This document shows, one piece after another, positions 53,613 through 64,000 of a DNA stretch of 64,000 nt. The stretch is from Lineus longissimus. Its lineage: Eukaryota; Nemertea; Pilidiophora; Heteronemertea; Lineidae. The position numbers and the translations under genes were made by a program. The stretch's first letter is position 1. Every line of letters begins with the position of its first letter. The notes under the pieces were generated by a model that made no database searches, was not told where the DNA came from, and saw only the letters and a list, made by a program, of their open reading frames with translations. The DNA lies in assembly GCF_910592395.1 (NCBI RefSeq), contig NC_088316.1, positions 10,788,001 through 10,852,000 of the forward strand, in the 5' to 3' direction.

Positions 53613-54998
53613 ATGTATTAAGGGGTTAAAGGGTCTAGGCCTAGTTATTCTAATATAGTTATTCCTTCTAGGCCTATGGGGTTTTGTTATGTTAATCTTT
53701 CAGGGAATGTAGGCCTTTGGCACTACAGATCTATGCCATTTACTCCCTGTCTGTCCCTGCATTTATAGTAATAGTAATATCATGGTTTTCATTTACAACA
53801 GGTTAGTGCAGTGTTGTATTATTTTGTACATTTTCATCTTTCCCCATTTTGTATCATCTAAGCCATTTACTCCCTGTCTGTCCCTGCATTTATAGTAATA
53901 TCATGGTTTTCATTTACAACAGGTGTTTGCGTGAGTAATTGATATAGTACGTGCTGTGAAAGGTCATTCCTATCGGCTACATTTGGAGGTTCCACCGAGA
54001 TCTCACGCACCCAAGCTGACACGCCCCATACCACCTGTAAGAAACCACTCCAAGCTGACATCGAGATGGCCACTACGTCGACGGCTGTGAGATAATTCGT
54101 ATACGATTAAAATTTCATTCTGGATCCTTCAGCGCTGTTTGTTTAACCCTATTCTGTACGTTTTCGCGTTGCGCTAGAATACTTTCGCGTCGTAATGGAA
54201 TACTTTTGCTTCATTTTGGATTGAATAATTATTGTGATCAACTGGCTCTGTGACTGTTGTGTTTTGATTTTGTTAGTGTGAACAGTTCTGGTAGCATGTG
54301 AAACATGTACATCTTATTCTGTGGATTTTGTTCAGTTACAAATCACTGCCTGTAAAATGTATTTAGAATTACCTTACATGTATGTAATCTGATTTCATTA
54401 CTTGGTATTTTATTTGATTTGTATTGCTCTTTTGTGTATGATGCACTACCTGTGATCGGTATTTTGGTGTTTACGTCCTTGGGCAACACATTTGACCATC
54501 AACTCTTTTAGTTAGGAATTCTGGTTTTGAATTCTGGTTTTCACTTTGAGTTCAGGTTAAACTCTAGTTAATTCTTGTGCTCTGGTATCAGAGTCTGGGG
54601 AAAATAAATTACTGGTTCCGGGGTGTGTTTATTTCATATAGGCTTTATTTTGCATTTCATTTCACCCATTCATTCATTTTCAATTCATTCATTTTTCGAT
54701 TAATCATCCATTTATTATTGTTTGCATTATTCATTCATTCAAAATTATGTGGTTAATCCTCCATTAGTCATATGCTTGTTGTTTGTCTGTCATATTTTTC
54801 AGTCATTTGCAGTCAGTGTCAGTCCATCATGTATATATGAGATAAAATAAGAGAGAATTCTACATCTCATATTATTATTATACTAAAACAACAGTCCGTC
54901 ATATTATACATTAAAAGTCCGTTAATTGACATATTTTAGTACATCCTACATTAGGATTCTGTTCTTCAACCTACATTGTTCGTCGTCATCTCTCCGTC
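53613..54998. other. Non-coding interval, tandem duplication
   Basis: 53735-53802 is repeated at 53862-53923 (6 bp shorter). The rest is AT-rich with CATTCATT-type words near 54660-54740. It may hold the leader or a decayed LTR of the following gypsy element, but I found no matching LTR pair. Confidence 0.5.
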
Positions 54999-56687
54999 AT
55001 GTCGTTAAAAAGGGAGGACCCCACATGTGTGGACATAGAATCCATAGATGAGTCTGAGGTTTAAGGTTTGATCAGCCAATTGAGAGGCCCGAGTCCTAAA
55101 ATGAAGCAAAAACTGTGCCTTGAAATAGCAAAGGATCCCTCCTTCTCTTACAGCAACCAGGATAATTCAATAGCAGATACTCAATTCAGTACTCCTCTTG
55201 AGACTTCAGCCTATCCCTCATTGGAGGAGGGCTGTGTTTTTGGCCATAGGCAAGACCCACGGAGGGTTCAATTTGATAAGACTTCACCAAATCCTGGTGT
55301 GATTGGTTCTGGTCGCCCCAGCCAATCTTCACATGGTTCCATGTTTTCCCCTTCACCGGATTTAAGTAGGTCCGTGTCTAGTCCAATGTTTTCCACAGCA
55401 CACGCTGACTTGGGCAGGTCAGCCTCTACTCATTCTACGTCAGGATTAGGTGTCACTCTGGTTTCTCCTACTGTGATTCCTCCTTCACTTCAGCGAACTG
55501 GTTTTCATGCTGTTAGAACATCGTATTCTAATATGCCACCGCCTGACCTCAATTTGGGTAGATCAATGCCCACTCCTACTCCTTCGAATATTGTACCTCA
55601 TTCTGTGACTTCTTCCGCTGTTCAAGGGTTTTGTCCTAATAATTTTAGAAAGAAATTGACTTATTCTGAGCCAATGGTTGATGATCCTAATAGTCCATTC
55701 CTTAGGCACCGCGCCTCATCATCAACTATAGATCAACATAGTGCTGGTTTATCAAGTTCATCTACTGTTATTCCTTCTTCAGTAATGAGACATAGTGCTT
55801 TGTCTGGTCCTATCATTGATCAGGGCATGTTGCTTTCTTCAGGTCAGGGTTCTAGGATTCCTTCTGCTGATAAGCAACCAATTGGTGTTAGTACCTCTGG
55901 GCAAGCCATGTACCTAACTAAACCAAGAATTGCAACATTTTCGGGTACTCCGTCCAAGAATACAGTGTCTTTTAACCAATGGCGGTATGAGGTTCGTTGC
56001 CTCCAAAGATCGGAGTCGGAATTCATTGTTCTGCAGGCCATTCGCCAGTCCTTGCGTTCTCCAGCTTCTGATGTTCTTATGAACATGGGTGAGGATGTCA
56101 CTATTTCAGACCTCCTCACTAAGTTCAACATTGTGTTTGGCAATGTGTTACCTAGTGAGAGGTTATTGGAGCAGTTTTATTCTGCTCGGCAGTCGACCGA
56201 GGAAAATATAGCCTCCAGGAGTTGTCGTCTTGAAGACATATTGACAACTCTGTCAGAGCAATCTGACATTTCCAATTCCAAGGCCGACATGCTCCGGACC
56301 AAGTTCTGGTCAGGTATCCGAGATGAGCGTGTACGCCTTGGCCTTCGTCATTCCTATGATGACGGGCATGCCTACGAGGCACTTGTCAGAAAGGCTCGTA
56401 TTCTTGAAGTGGAATTTTCTGTACCTCAACCAACTTCAGTCTCTGTGTCTTAATCTTCTAGTGTCACTTCTGTTCAGTCTCAGCAAGTGACAGTGCCTGA
56501 GTCCTCATCATTGGCAGAGAAGGTGGACCAATTGGCCACCCAGGTGAAGTCATTGACTTACAGGCGGTTACAAAATGTTACTTGCTTCAACTGTGGGGAG
56601 AAAGGCCATTATAAAAGGAAATGTACCAAACCCCTAGTTTCAAAACCCCAAATCCAGGCTTCGACAAACTCGAAGGCACCAGAGTAG
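54999..56687 (+). pseudogene. gag: Gag and nucleocapsid of second gypsy
   Basis: The ATG at 54999 is in frame but followed by TAA at 55062-55064. The main frame runs 55065-56453. The first 270 residues are Ser/Pro-rich and disordered with repeated LGRSxS-like phrases. From about 55900 there is a PNMA/gypsy-type capsid domain (IATFSGTPSKNTVSFNQW ... VLPSERLLEQFYSARQ). After a TAA at 56451-56453 the same frame continues (56454-56687) with a single CCHC knuckle, CFNCGEKGHYKRKC. Three pieces therefore belong to one original gag. Confidence 0.85.
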
Positions 56688-58435
56688 AGGGACCTCCCTT
56701 TGGTTGCCATGTTTCCGATGGTCCCTTTCCTCTGCGTGAAAGTCGTTCTTATTTGAGGTCAACCAGTGCCAAACCACGTAAAAGGTCTCCGCCTCCTGTT
56801 GTCAAAACTCGGCGTCCCATTCCGGGTCCTATCAGTAAGGCTAAAAAACTTCCATCAAAACTTGTTGGCAACTCTAACGAGTCACATATTTCTATTGAAG
56901 ACAAGATCTTCACTTGTCTTTTAGACACTGGTTCTATGGTCAGCACAATTTCTGTTTCAGCGTATCAAAATCAGTTCGCTGATCTTCCCTTGCATTCCTT
57001 AGACAACCTGTTACAAGTTCGCGGTGCTAATGGTGCACGACTTCCTTACCATGGATACATAGAGGTTAGAGTGAAACGTCCTTTTTCTGATCGTTACTTT
57101 GACATACCTTTGCTGGTCGTTCCAGATACCACTTACAATTTCAAGGTTCCTGTTTTGGTTGGCACCAACATCCTTTCACTTTGTAATTTTGATCCTGGGT
57201 TAAGCTTGCCTAAGCCCTGGAAACTTGCGATTTCCGCTTTGGTCACTTCCCGTAATGCTATTGTTGGAAATGTTGTGACTTTGAGTCCTGTCACTTTGCC
57301 TCCAGATACTCAGGCCAGGGTCTCTGGTTTCTGTAGCACCCATGGTCGTCTTCTTGGTGAAACTTCAGTGATGGCTGAGGCTATTCCTGGTTCCCGATTG
57401 CCTGGTGATGTTATAATTGTACCCACCTTTCTTGGTCTTGATGGACACAAAAAGGAAAGGGTTGGTTGTTGTGTCTATAACCACAGTAGGAAAGCTGTCA
57501 CGATTCCTGGACGTACTGTCCTATGTCGTCTAGTTCGGGCAGAGTCTGTGTCGGAGCGTGATCCATTAGATCCTTCTGTTTGTATTCCTTCAGATTATCA
57601 ACCTTCAATTATTCAGTCTTTGAATTTGGTGAATGATAGTGTAGTCCAGGCTTCACCTTACACTGAACATCAAAACCAGTTGCTACAAGCCATTGACTTG
57701 TCACACATTTCAGCAGATACTATTCAGTCTGACTTGCGTTCCTTGGTGATGAAGTATTCTGATGTCTTTTCTTTATCAAACACTGATCTTGGTCGGTCCA
57801 ATCTAGTCACCCATCGCATTGAGTTAAATGACACAATCCCTTTTAAACAACGTTTTCGTCGTATTCCACCTTCCATGTTTGATGAAGTGAGGTCACATCT
57901 GGACCAAATGTTGCAGGCAGGTGTCATCAGGCACTCTAAGAGTCCTTAGGCTTCCAACATGGTCCTGGTGCGTAAAAAGGACAAGAGTCTCCGCCTATGT
58001 GTGGATTTTCGTCAGCTTAACCGCCGTACCATCCGGGACTCTTACGCCTTGCCTCGTCTCGATGAGACTCTTGATTGTTTATCTCGTGCCAAGTATTTTA
58101 CCTCTCTTGATCTCCGTTGTGGATATTGGCAATGTGAACTTGATGAAAGTCATAAGGAAAGGACGGCGTTCACGGCTGGAAATCTTGGGTTTTATGAATT
58201 TAATGTTCTTCCATTTGGCTTGTGCAATGCACCCAGCACTTTTCAACGTATGATGGAGCGTTGCCTGCAGGATATTCATCTGCGTGAATGCCTTATCTAT
58301 TTGGACGACATCGTCATCTTTTCAAGGTCCATAGAGGAGCATCTGGAGCGCTTAGAGCATGTTTTTACCCGTTTGAGGGAGTGTGGTTTGAAACTCAAAT
58401 CTTCTAAGTGCTCATTTCTTTATGGAGAATATTAA
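56621..58435 (+). pseudogene. pol: Protease and RT of second gypsy
   Basis: The protease active site CLLDTGSMVSTIS lies near 56910-56950. The RT follows: RHSKSP ends at a TAG (57947-57949), and the frame continues MVLVRKKDKSLRLCVDFRQ, SLDLRCGYWQCEL, FGLCNAPSTFQR and LIYLDDIVIFS. A frameshift at about 58430 passes to the next frame. The long region between protease and RT (about 57180-57760) also reads as coding. Confidence 0.9.
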
Positions 58436-60815
58436 ATATTTGGGTCATTCTGTTTCGGCGTCTGGCATTGAGCCTGATAACGATAAGATTGAGGCCATTG
58501 CCTCCTGGCCTGTTCCTCAGAGGTCAGAGGACGTTCGAAGGTTTCTTGGTTTTGCGGGGTATTATAGACGTTTCGTCAAGGGATTTTCGTCCTTAGTCCG
58601 TCCATTGAATGATCTTCTTCCTCCTACTGGCACTAAGACCAAGAAGGGAGCCAAGAAACCTATTAGTACTCCTTTTTATTGGGGAGAGGAGCAGCAGTCG
58701 GCCTTCGACAACATGAAGTCGATTTTATCAAACTCTCCAGTTCTTGGCTTTGCTGACTTTTCCCTCCCTTTTGAACTCCATACAGATGCGTCCTCTACGG
58801 GGCTTGGAGCTATTTTATATCAGGTTCAGGATGGTCATCGGCGTGTCATTTCTTTTGCTAGCCGTAGTCTTAACAAGGCTGAGAAGAATTATTCAGCGTA
58901 TAAGCTTGAGTTTCTCGCCCTCAAATGGGCCGTTACTGAGAAATTTTATGACTATCTATACGGTCATCGGTTCTCAGTGAAAACTGATAACAATCCTTTG
59001 ACCTACGAGTCCGAGAGTGTTCAGGCTATTTGTCAGTCATCACATGTTGATGGGTTTGTTGATTCACTTTGTCTTTCTATACCAGACTTGACTATGAATT
59101 GTGAGGATTCCCCTTGGCCTAAAGTTGATCTGCGAGCAGAGCAGCGAGCTGATGCAACTTCGAGTAGGTTAATTTCTTGGGTCGAGTCTGATAAATGTCC
59201 AAGCAAAAGTCTTTTATCCGATGTTCAGGACAAAGACTTATCTCGTTTATGTCGCTTTTGGTCTAATCTGTCTCTTGTTGATGGTTTGCTTTGTCGCAAT
59301 ACTATCATCAATGACCAACCATATCAACAAATCATCGTTCCATCTGCATTTCGTTCACAAGTCATAGAAGGGTTTCATGACCATTTGGGTCATCTCGGTC
59401 GTGATCGGACGACAGATTTTATTAAACGTAGGTTTTATTGGCCTGGTATGACTTCAGATGTCGAGCGTTATGTTCATAATTGTCTTTCTTGTATTCGGCG
59501 GAAGTCGCCTCACTTGCCTGAGCGTGCACCTCTGGTGAACATCACCACAACTGCACCAATGCAGTTAGTTTGCATGGACTTCTTGTCCTTGGAACCTTCT
59601 CATGGCTATGAGAATATCTTAGTCATAACGGATCATTTTTCCAAGTATGCTCAGGCCATACCGACTAGGAGTCAAACTGCGACTACCACAGCCAGAGTGC
59701 TGTTTGATAACTATATTGTGCATTATGGAATTCCTGAACGCCTCCATAGTGATCAAGGGCGAAATTTTGAGGGCAAGGTCATTCAGGAGTTGTGTAAGAT
59801 AATGAATATTTCAAAGTCCCGAACCACTCCATACCATCCCATGGGCAACGGTTTGTGCGAAAGGTCCAACCGCACGTTGTTGAATATGCTCGGTACACTC
59901 CCTTCTCAAAGTAAAAAGGATTGGAAAAAGTTTGTCCCTAGTATGGTTCATGCTTACAACAGCTCTTGCCATGACTCTACTGGATTTTCTCCCTTTTATC
60001 TATTGTTTGGCCGCGAGCCCCGTCTACCTGCTGATGTTACCTTTGGGACTCTTCTTTCTTCGTCTTCTTCTACCTCCAAGGTCAAGTTTGTGGATGACCT
60101 TCGTTCACGTCTTGCAGGTGCTTACTCCTTGGCTCAGAAGGAGATGGAGGCTTCTCGAGTTAGACAGAAGCGCAATTACGACCTTAGGGTGAGAGGTGCT
60201 GTCTTGCAGGTTGGCGATAGGGTTCTGGTTCGTAGACTTGGTGATCGTGGCAAACATAAGCTTGCGAACAAGTGGGAAGATGACTTGTTCACGATTTTAG
60301 AGCAACCGAATTCAGAGATTCCTGTCTTCATTGTATCTTCCGATTCAGGGGTGAAGAAAACTCTCCACCGGAATTTGCTATTGCCAGTCTCTGGCGTGGA
60401 ACTTTCCTATTCTCCAGCAGCCGAGTTGGCGGTTGATTCTCCATCAACAGTGAAACCTGTTCCTAGACCCCACAGGTCTTTGAGTAATAAGGGTGAATCT
60501 GAGGTGGATCAGCCTACGCCGGCTTTGCCTTACACGAAGGTGGTTGAGAGTTCGGACGATGAGACTGATGACAGTTCCTTGTCTGATTCTTCTCGGTCTT
60601 CTGCCAGATCATCACCATTGCCTGTCAGACCAGCCCGTCCTCAGCGTACAAGACGTCAGCCAGCTTGGACGACATCTGGTGATTGGGTGATGTCTGGTCA
60701 AGTGTCTGTTCCAGATTGGCAGTTAAAAATTTCGATGCTTCGTGAGATTCTACAGGATCCAGTATTCAAGGCCAATTCAATCGCCTTGGATGCTGCGATT
60801 CGACTATTATCATAG
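58422..60815 (+). pseudogene. pol: RNase H and integrase of second gypsy
   Basis: 797 open codons. The RT thumb (NIKYLGHSVSASGI) is followed by RNase H (ELHTDASSTGLGAIL, YKLEFLALKWAV, VKTDNNPLTY). The segment after NNPLTY jumps to ESESVQAICQ, so part of RNase H seems deleted near 59005. The integrase has HDHLGHLGRDRTT ... CLSCIRR zinc residues and the core DDE at CMDFLS, LHSDQGRNF and NGLCERSNRTLL. A C-terminal DRVLVRRLGDRGKHKL segment precedes a Ser/Pro-rich tail and stop at 60815. Confidence 0.9.
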
Positions 60816-61456
60816 CCAGATTGTGCAGTCAGTTTTATACTTCTAATAACTCATTTCATATCAGGATGATTAGTCATGCTGTGATATAATTCTGTATTCT
60901 GTATTTTTAAAAAAAAAAAAAAAAATTCTGACTAGTATTTCATGATTTTGCCTTGTAAGTGGTCATTTGGTGGGTTGTGGGTCTTTGAATTAATTATAAT
61001 TCATTGTATTTTTCGCTCCAGACCACCAATTGATTTTGAGAGATAGAAGAATTTCAATATTTTCTTCTGTTGATTTCCAATTTGTTCATTTCAGTACTGC
61101 GTGTGCTAAAAAGAGTACGTCGTACAGATTATGAATATCTAGTTGTTGATGTTGGTTTGTTAGGTACAATATGTGCTAATAAGAGCACGTAAATGTACGT
61201 CATATGTGCTTTAATCAGGGTTGGAACTTCTCAGCCATATTAACAATAATTGTGGTTGTAACGGAATTCCAAACTGATGCTGCTTGTCTTTGTCCGGTGT
61301 TGTCCATCATCTCTTCATCCATTTCATTTTCACTGCTGCACTCATTCATTTTCACTGCTGCACTTAATTTCACTAAATTATCCAGCACATTGTCTTGTGT
61401 ATGTGTCTTGGGCACTCTACATGTCTACCTCGTGTATGAGTCTTAGGCCCTGCGCA
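60816..61456. other. Non-coding interval with A17 run
   Basis: A pure A run at 60909-60925. CACTGCTGCAC words repeat near 61332-61362. No gene. Confidence 0.5.
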
Positions 61457-61820
61457 TTTATGATGCTCTCAACTGTAGTTGGATCGTTGCTTCTCACTGA
61501 CAGTGTGTGCTCTCGATACCCTGCATGAGGCGGTATTGTGCTGAGGGCTATCTCTCCTCACTTGCACAGTCGTTGGTATAGTGCATGAGTTTTTATGCTC
61601 TGCGCATTTTATGATGCTCTCAACTGTAGTTGGATCGTTGCTTCTCACTTAACAAAGCCTGTCTTAGATATCATGTACTCCTGTTGTGGTTTCTGCTGAT
61701 TGTTGAAACCTATAGACACCTAAGGGGTCTGTATCTGGGTTTTGTTATTAGTGTGCACTCTCGATACCCTGCATGAGGCGGTAATGTGCTGAGGGTTATC
61801 TCTCCTCACTTGCACAATTC
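61457..61820 (+). repeat. Direct repeats in front of the YR-type gag ORF
   Basis: Units at 61457 and 61607 start TTTATGATGCTCTC AACTGTAG. Each is followed by a CTCGATACCCTGCATGAGGCGGT block and CTCTCCTCACTTGCACA. They are diverged relatives of the 52893-53210 repeats. The second unit has an extra 50-60 bp. Position ahead of the first ORF fits the left repeat of a Ngaro-like element. Confidence 0.65.
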
Positions 61821-61890
61821 GTGGTGATGAGACTGTTTTCTTAAAAGCTCATATATATATATTAACAATAACGCTGTTCTCTTCTAGACC

Positions 61891-62868
61891 ATGGCGTCCA
61901 ATCCAAAGAAGACGAGGCAGAGCAAACGACGTCGTCAAGCAGACGAGGAGAAGGATACACCGTTGGTGCCGGTGCCAGCACCCGAGGCGGAAGTCGCAAA
62001 TTCAAGTCGTCCCAAACGACAGAAGAAGAAGGTCACCACGACGCGAAACGATCAAACGAATTCGGGGGCGAGTGCCACCGACGTGAGCGCTATGTTTTCG
62101 GAGATGAGGACATTTATGTCCACCATGATGGACATGATGGCCAGGACAAACAATGTCACTACTAGCAACGCGTCTCCCGGCGCTACTGGAGTACCTCAGC
62201 CACAGTTACAGCAGGATACGTCATCAGATGCCGTATCAGCTAGCATTCAAGGATTGGCACAGAACTCTCAGCCACAGTCGCAGCATGGTCCGTCGTCGGC
62301 AGCAGGAGCTGCGGCTCAACTGGAATGGTTCAACCAACGCCAGACAAGTGGTGCTAACGTTGAGGGTGATCTGGGCGAACCATCGTTCACCGGTAGAGAC
62401 ATGAATGGCTCTCTACTTGCAGTGGCCCGTCCTTTATATTACGGGGTTTCAGACAAGATCAGAGAAAAAGTTTGGGCCGGTAAATACGTGGATTTCCACA
62501 AATTTCTAAAAACCTATAAGGACAAACCCAAGCCAACAGTCATATCGACAGATGAGGATGGTGTGCCCATCTCGCTGTCCTTTGGCAAGATTAAGAAGGA
62601 CAAGCCTTTGTCCCTGCTACAGTGGTTGTCATGCTTTGATGTTTTCGCATCGGTCTATGGGATGAAATTCCCTAATGATGTTCACAAATTGGTACGGTAT
62701 TCGGCGTTGGTAAAAGAGATTGCGCAAGAGGGAGGCGATTGGCGCTACTATGATGAGAACTTTTGTAAGTGGCGTCAAGAGGAACCTCTTGACTGGTTGG
62801 AAGTGGTACACACCCTGTACATGAAGGCCCATACGAGGGGGAGTTCTGATCTGACATGCCCGGGCTGA
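61891..62868 (+). CDS. Gag-like ORF1 of a tyrosine-recombinase retroelement, 3'-truncated
   Basis: Starts MASNPKKTRQSKRRRQ directly after a CTCTTCTAG acceptor-like sequence. The first 160 residues are basic then Ser/Gln/Asn-rich and disordered. From about 165 there is a folded helical domain (ARPLYYGVSDKIREKVWAGK, DVFASVYGMKFPNDVHKL, GGDWRYYDENFCKWR) characteristic of the gag-like protein of DIRS/Ngaro-type elements in invertebrates. The protein stops at 62868 shortly after LYMKAHTRGS, before the zinc-finger region expected in relatives. RT and recombinase genes are not found downstream, so the copy is truncated. Confidence 0.65.
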   Translation: MASNPKKTRQSKRRRQADEEKDTPLVPVPAPEAEVANSSRPKRQKKKVTTTRNDQTNSGASATDVSAMFSEMRTFMSTMMDMMARTNNVTTSNASPGATGVPQPQLQQDTSSDAVSASIQGLAQNSQPQSQHGPSSAAGAAAQLEWFNQRQTSGANVEGDLGEPSFTGRDMNGSLLAVARPLYYGVSDKIREKVWAGKYVDFHKFLKTYKDKPKPTVISTDEDGVPISLSFGKIKKDKPLSLLQWLSCFDVFASVYGMKFPNDVHKLVRYSALVKEIAQEGGDWRYYDENFCKWRQEEPLDWLEVVHTLYMKAHTRGSSDLTCPG

Positions 62869-63371
62869 CATGCACATGATGTACATCTACGCCTATATGC
62901 ACATGAATTTGTATCGCCAGATATCGACCCCTTCACTGCAAATGACGATGTCATATACCTTCGATCTACTTGCTTAAGAACATGTACATGAGTTCGTAGG
63001 TCCATGAGGCCTGCATTGTTATCATGTCGGGGCCATGCATATGCCTATTGCCCAGCCCGTTGTTGTATGTAGATCTCGACCCCTACTAGCCCTAAACGGC
63101 TACATAACATTTCTGTGAGTCGTCCCACCACGCCGGTCATCGCGCCGGCCAGGCTGACATGCCCAGGCCAGGGGCGGATCCAGGAGTCTGAATAAGGGGG
63201 GGGGCGTGGATCTATTTTTTACCGGATTTTTATGTCGATTTTATGACGATTGCCTAAAATTCATGGTCAATTTCAAAGATTTTTTTCAAATAAGGGGGGG
63301 GCGTACACCGCCTCTGCAGGCTGGCATGACATGCACATGATGTACATCTACGCCTATATGCACATGAATTT
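62867..63371 (+). repeat. Direct repeat pair and low-copy insertions
   Basis: GACATGCACATGATGTACAT and its continuation (about 45 bp) occur at 62867-62911 and 63329-63371. Between them, 63172-63310 carries a GGGGCGGATCCAGGA...GGGGGGG stretch, a widespread invertebrate repeat style. No gene in this interval. Confidence 0.6.
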
Positions 63372-63399
63372 ACGCCTATATAAAAAAGTACATGTGGTC

Positions 63400-63632
63400 A
63401 CTGGCGTAGCAGCTGGGGGGGCTTTAGCCCCCTCACTTTTGGCCATGAATGTTTAAAAACATAAATAAAGAGAAGTTAATTTTCATCATCAGTTATTTTA
63501 TCGTCGCAAATGGCCTGAAATCGCATCTCAGAGCATCTACATTTTCAGAATTTTCTGGGGGAGCACCCCCAACCCCAACCCCCCTCCCCACGGCAAAAAA
63601 TGCGCCTTTACGCCCCTGGCGGTTACTGGTTA
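63400..63632. mobile_element. MITE-like repeat with imperfect inverted ends
   Basis: Begins CACTGGCGTAGCAGCTGGGG and ends ACGCCCCTGGCGGTTACTGG. The interior has GGGGGGGCTTTAGCCCCC. The inverted ends are imperfect and no target duplication is certain. Resembles hAT-derived MITEs of the GGCGTAG type. Confidence 0.4.
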
Positions 63633-63660
63633 ATCATTCAATTCTTCTCTTTTCTTTCAG

Positions 63661-63718
63661 TTCTCAGTCGCCTTTTCTTCAAGTTTCAATCAACTCTTCC
63701 AATCACCTCACCTCTAAA
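63661..63718 (+). other. Candidate 58-bp exon, first copy
   Basis: Bounded by TTCTCTTTTCTTTCAG and GTAAGTC. One frame reads SQSPFLQVSINSSNHLTSK. Repeated 275 bp downstream. Confidence 0.45.
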
Positions 63719-63935
63719 GTAAGTCTACCTTTTAGCCACTGTCCACATACTATCAACCAGGACATTTTTTTATGGTAATGACTACTCAAAAAGTACATGT
63801 GGTGACTGGTGAATCCTGCATTCATTTGACTCATGGTGATGTACTCTCAGGCAATGTGTTTCTTTCATTGGCATAAAACTGCAATAATTGGGACATCACC
63901 ACCATTTATATTTCAATTCTTCTCTTTTCTTTCAG

Positions 63936-63993
63936 TTCTCAATCGCCTTTCCTTCAAGTTTCAATCGCCTCTTCCTATCACCTCGCCTCTAAA
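63936..63993 (+). other. Candidate 58-bp exon, second copy
   Basis: Same length, same splice signals and the same open frame as 63661-63718, with several substitutions. The duplication includes the upstream polypyrimidine tract and the downstream donor; it may continue past the window. Confidence 0.45.
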
Positions 63994-64000
63994 GTAAGTC

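Larger units (their letters stand above)
54999..60815 (+). mobile_element. Second Ty3/Gypsy retrotransposon, decayed, LTRs not found
   Basis: Order gag, zinc knuckle, protease, RT, RNase H, integrase, GPY/F-like tail. It belongs to a branch different from the first gypsy (RT box YLDD rather than ISDD; much longer Ser/Pro-rich gag N-terminus). Stops at 55062, 56451 and 57947, frameshifts near 56620 and 58430, and a deletion in RNase H make it dead. Flanks 53.6-55.0 and 60.8-61.4 kb do not show convincing LTRs. Confidence 0.9.

Noticed and set aside
53613-61440. LTR pair for the second gypsy element
   Set aside because: Only short shared words (such as TGCAGTCAGT) were found between the flanks; not enough for LTRs.

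Overview
The window reads as nuclear DNA of an animal, most likely an aquatic invertebrate. The evidence is GT-AG introns with animal-type splice sites and a mixture of Polinton, Ty3/Gypsy, Jockey-like, tyrosine-recombinase, pogo, piggyBac and hAT elements. The exact phylum (mollusc, brachiopod, echinoderm, hemichordate, cephalochordate and others) cannot be decided by eye. Almost everything recognisable is mobile DNA or its wreckage. No rRNA, functional tRNA, CRISPR array or bacterial-type operon was seen.

Layout. 1-9540 is most of a Polinton/adintovirus-like element, cut by the left edge: protein-primed PolB, chromodomain integrase, packaging ATPase, minor and major capsid proteins, several small proteins, and a nuclease gene split by a stop. 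It is strewn with a palindromic mini-repeat that also sits inside genes. 9580-9990 holds inverted repeats. 10500-13075 holds fragments of at least one other PolB lineage. 13392-14290 is an interrupted two-exon gene fragment. 14501-30614 is bounded by pogo-type inverted termini with TA duplications. It contains a complete-looking Ty3/Gypsy element (15193-21310, identical LTRs, TCATT target duplication), a 2.24-kb tandem duplication of its 3' end, a Jockey-like non-LTR element, and the pogo transposase. 31290-33133 is a decayed piggyBac in a satellite whose neighbouring copy preserves the empty TTAA site.

34.6-37.4 kb has a candidate first exon and a 1.1-kb interspersed repeat ending in GAC repeats. 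37.6-42.3 kb and 42.99-46.91 kb are two diverged members of a large, unnamed protein family. They carry motifs resembling XPG/FEN nucleases, and one member ends in a Tesmin/TSO1-like CXC motif. 47.67-50.46 kb is a hAT-type transposase gene with an intron. Three candidate exons of a coiled-coil gene follow (50.84-51.78 kb).

52.2-53.2 kb is an SGNH-hydrolase ORF and terminal repeats of a probable tyrosine-recombinase retroelement. 53224-53612 is a candidate miniature LTR retrotransposon (TRIM) whose LTRs carry tRNA-like A and B boxes. 55.0-60.8 kb is a second, decayed Ty3/Gypsy element. 61.4-62.9 kb is the 5' end and gag-like ORF of another probable tyrosine-recombinase element. 62.9-64.0 kb has MITE-like repeats and a tandemly duplicated 58-bp exon.

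How the parts work together: the Polinton has a virus-like gene set (replication, integration, packaging, capsid) sharing a TAAATG start context. The other elements are separate selfish units nested in or beside one another. The best candidates for something undescribed are the XPG-like/CXC family, the tRNA-box TRIM, and the palindromic repeats inside Polinton genes. All coordinates and identities were read by eye, without alignment software.
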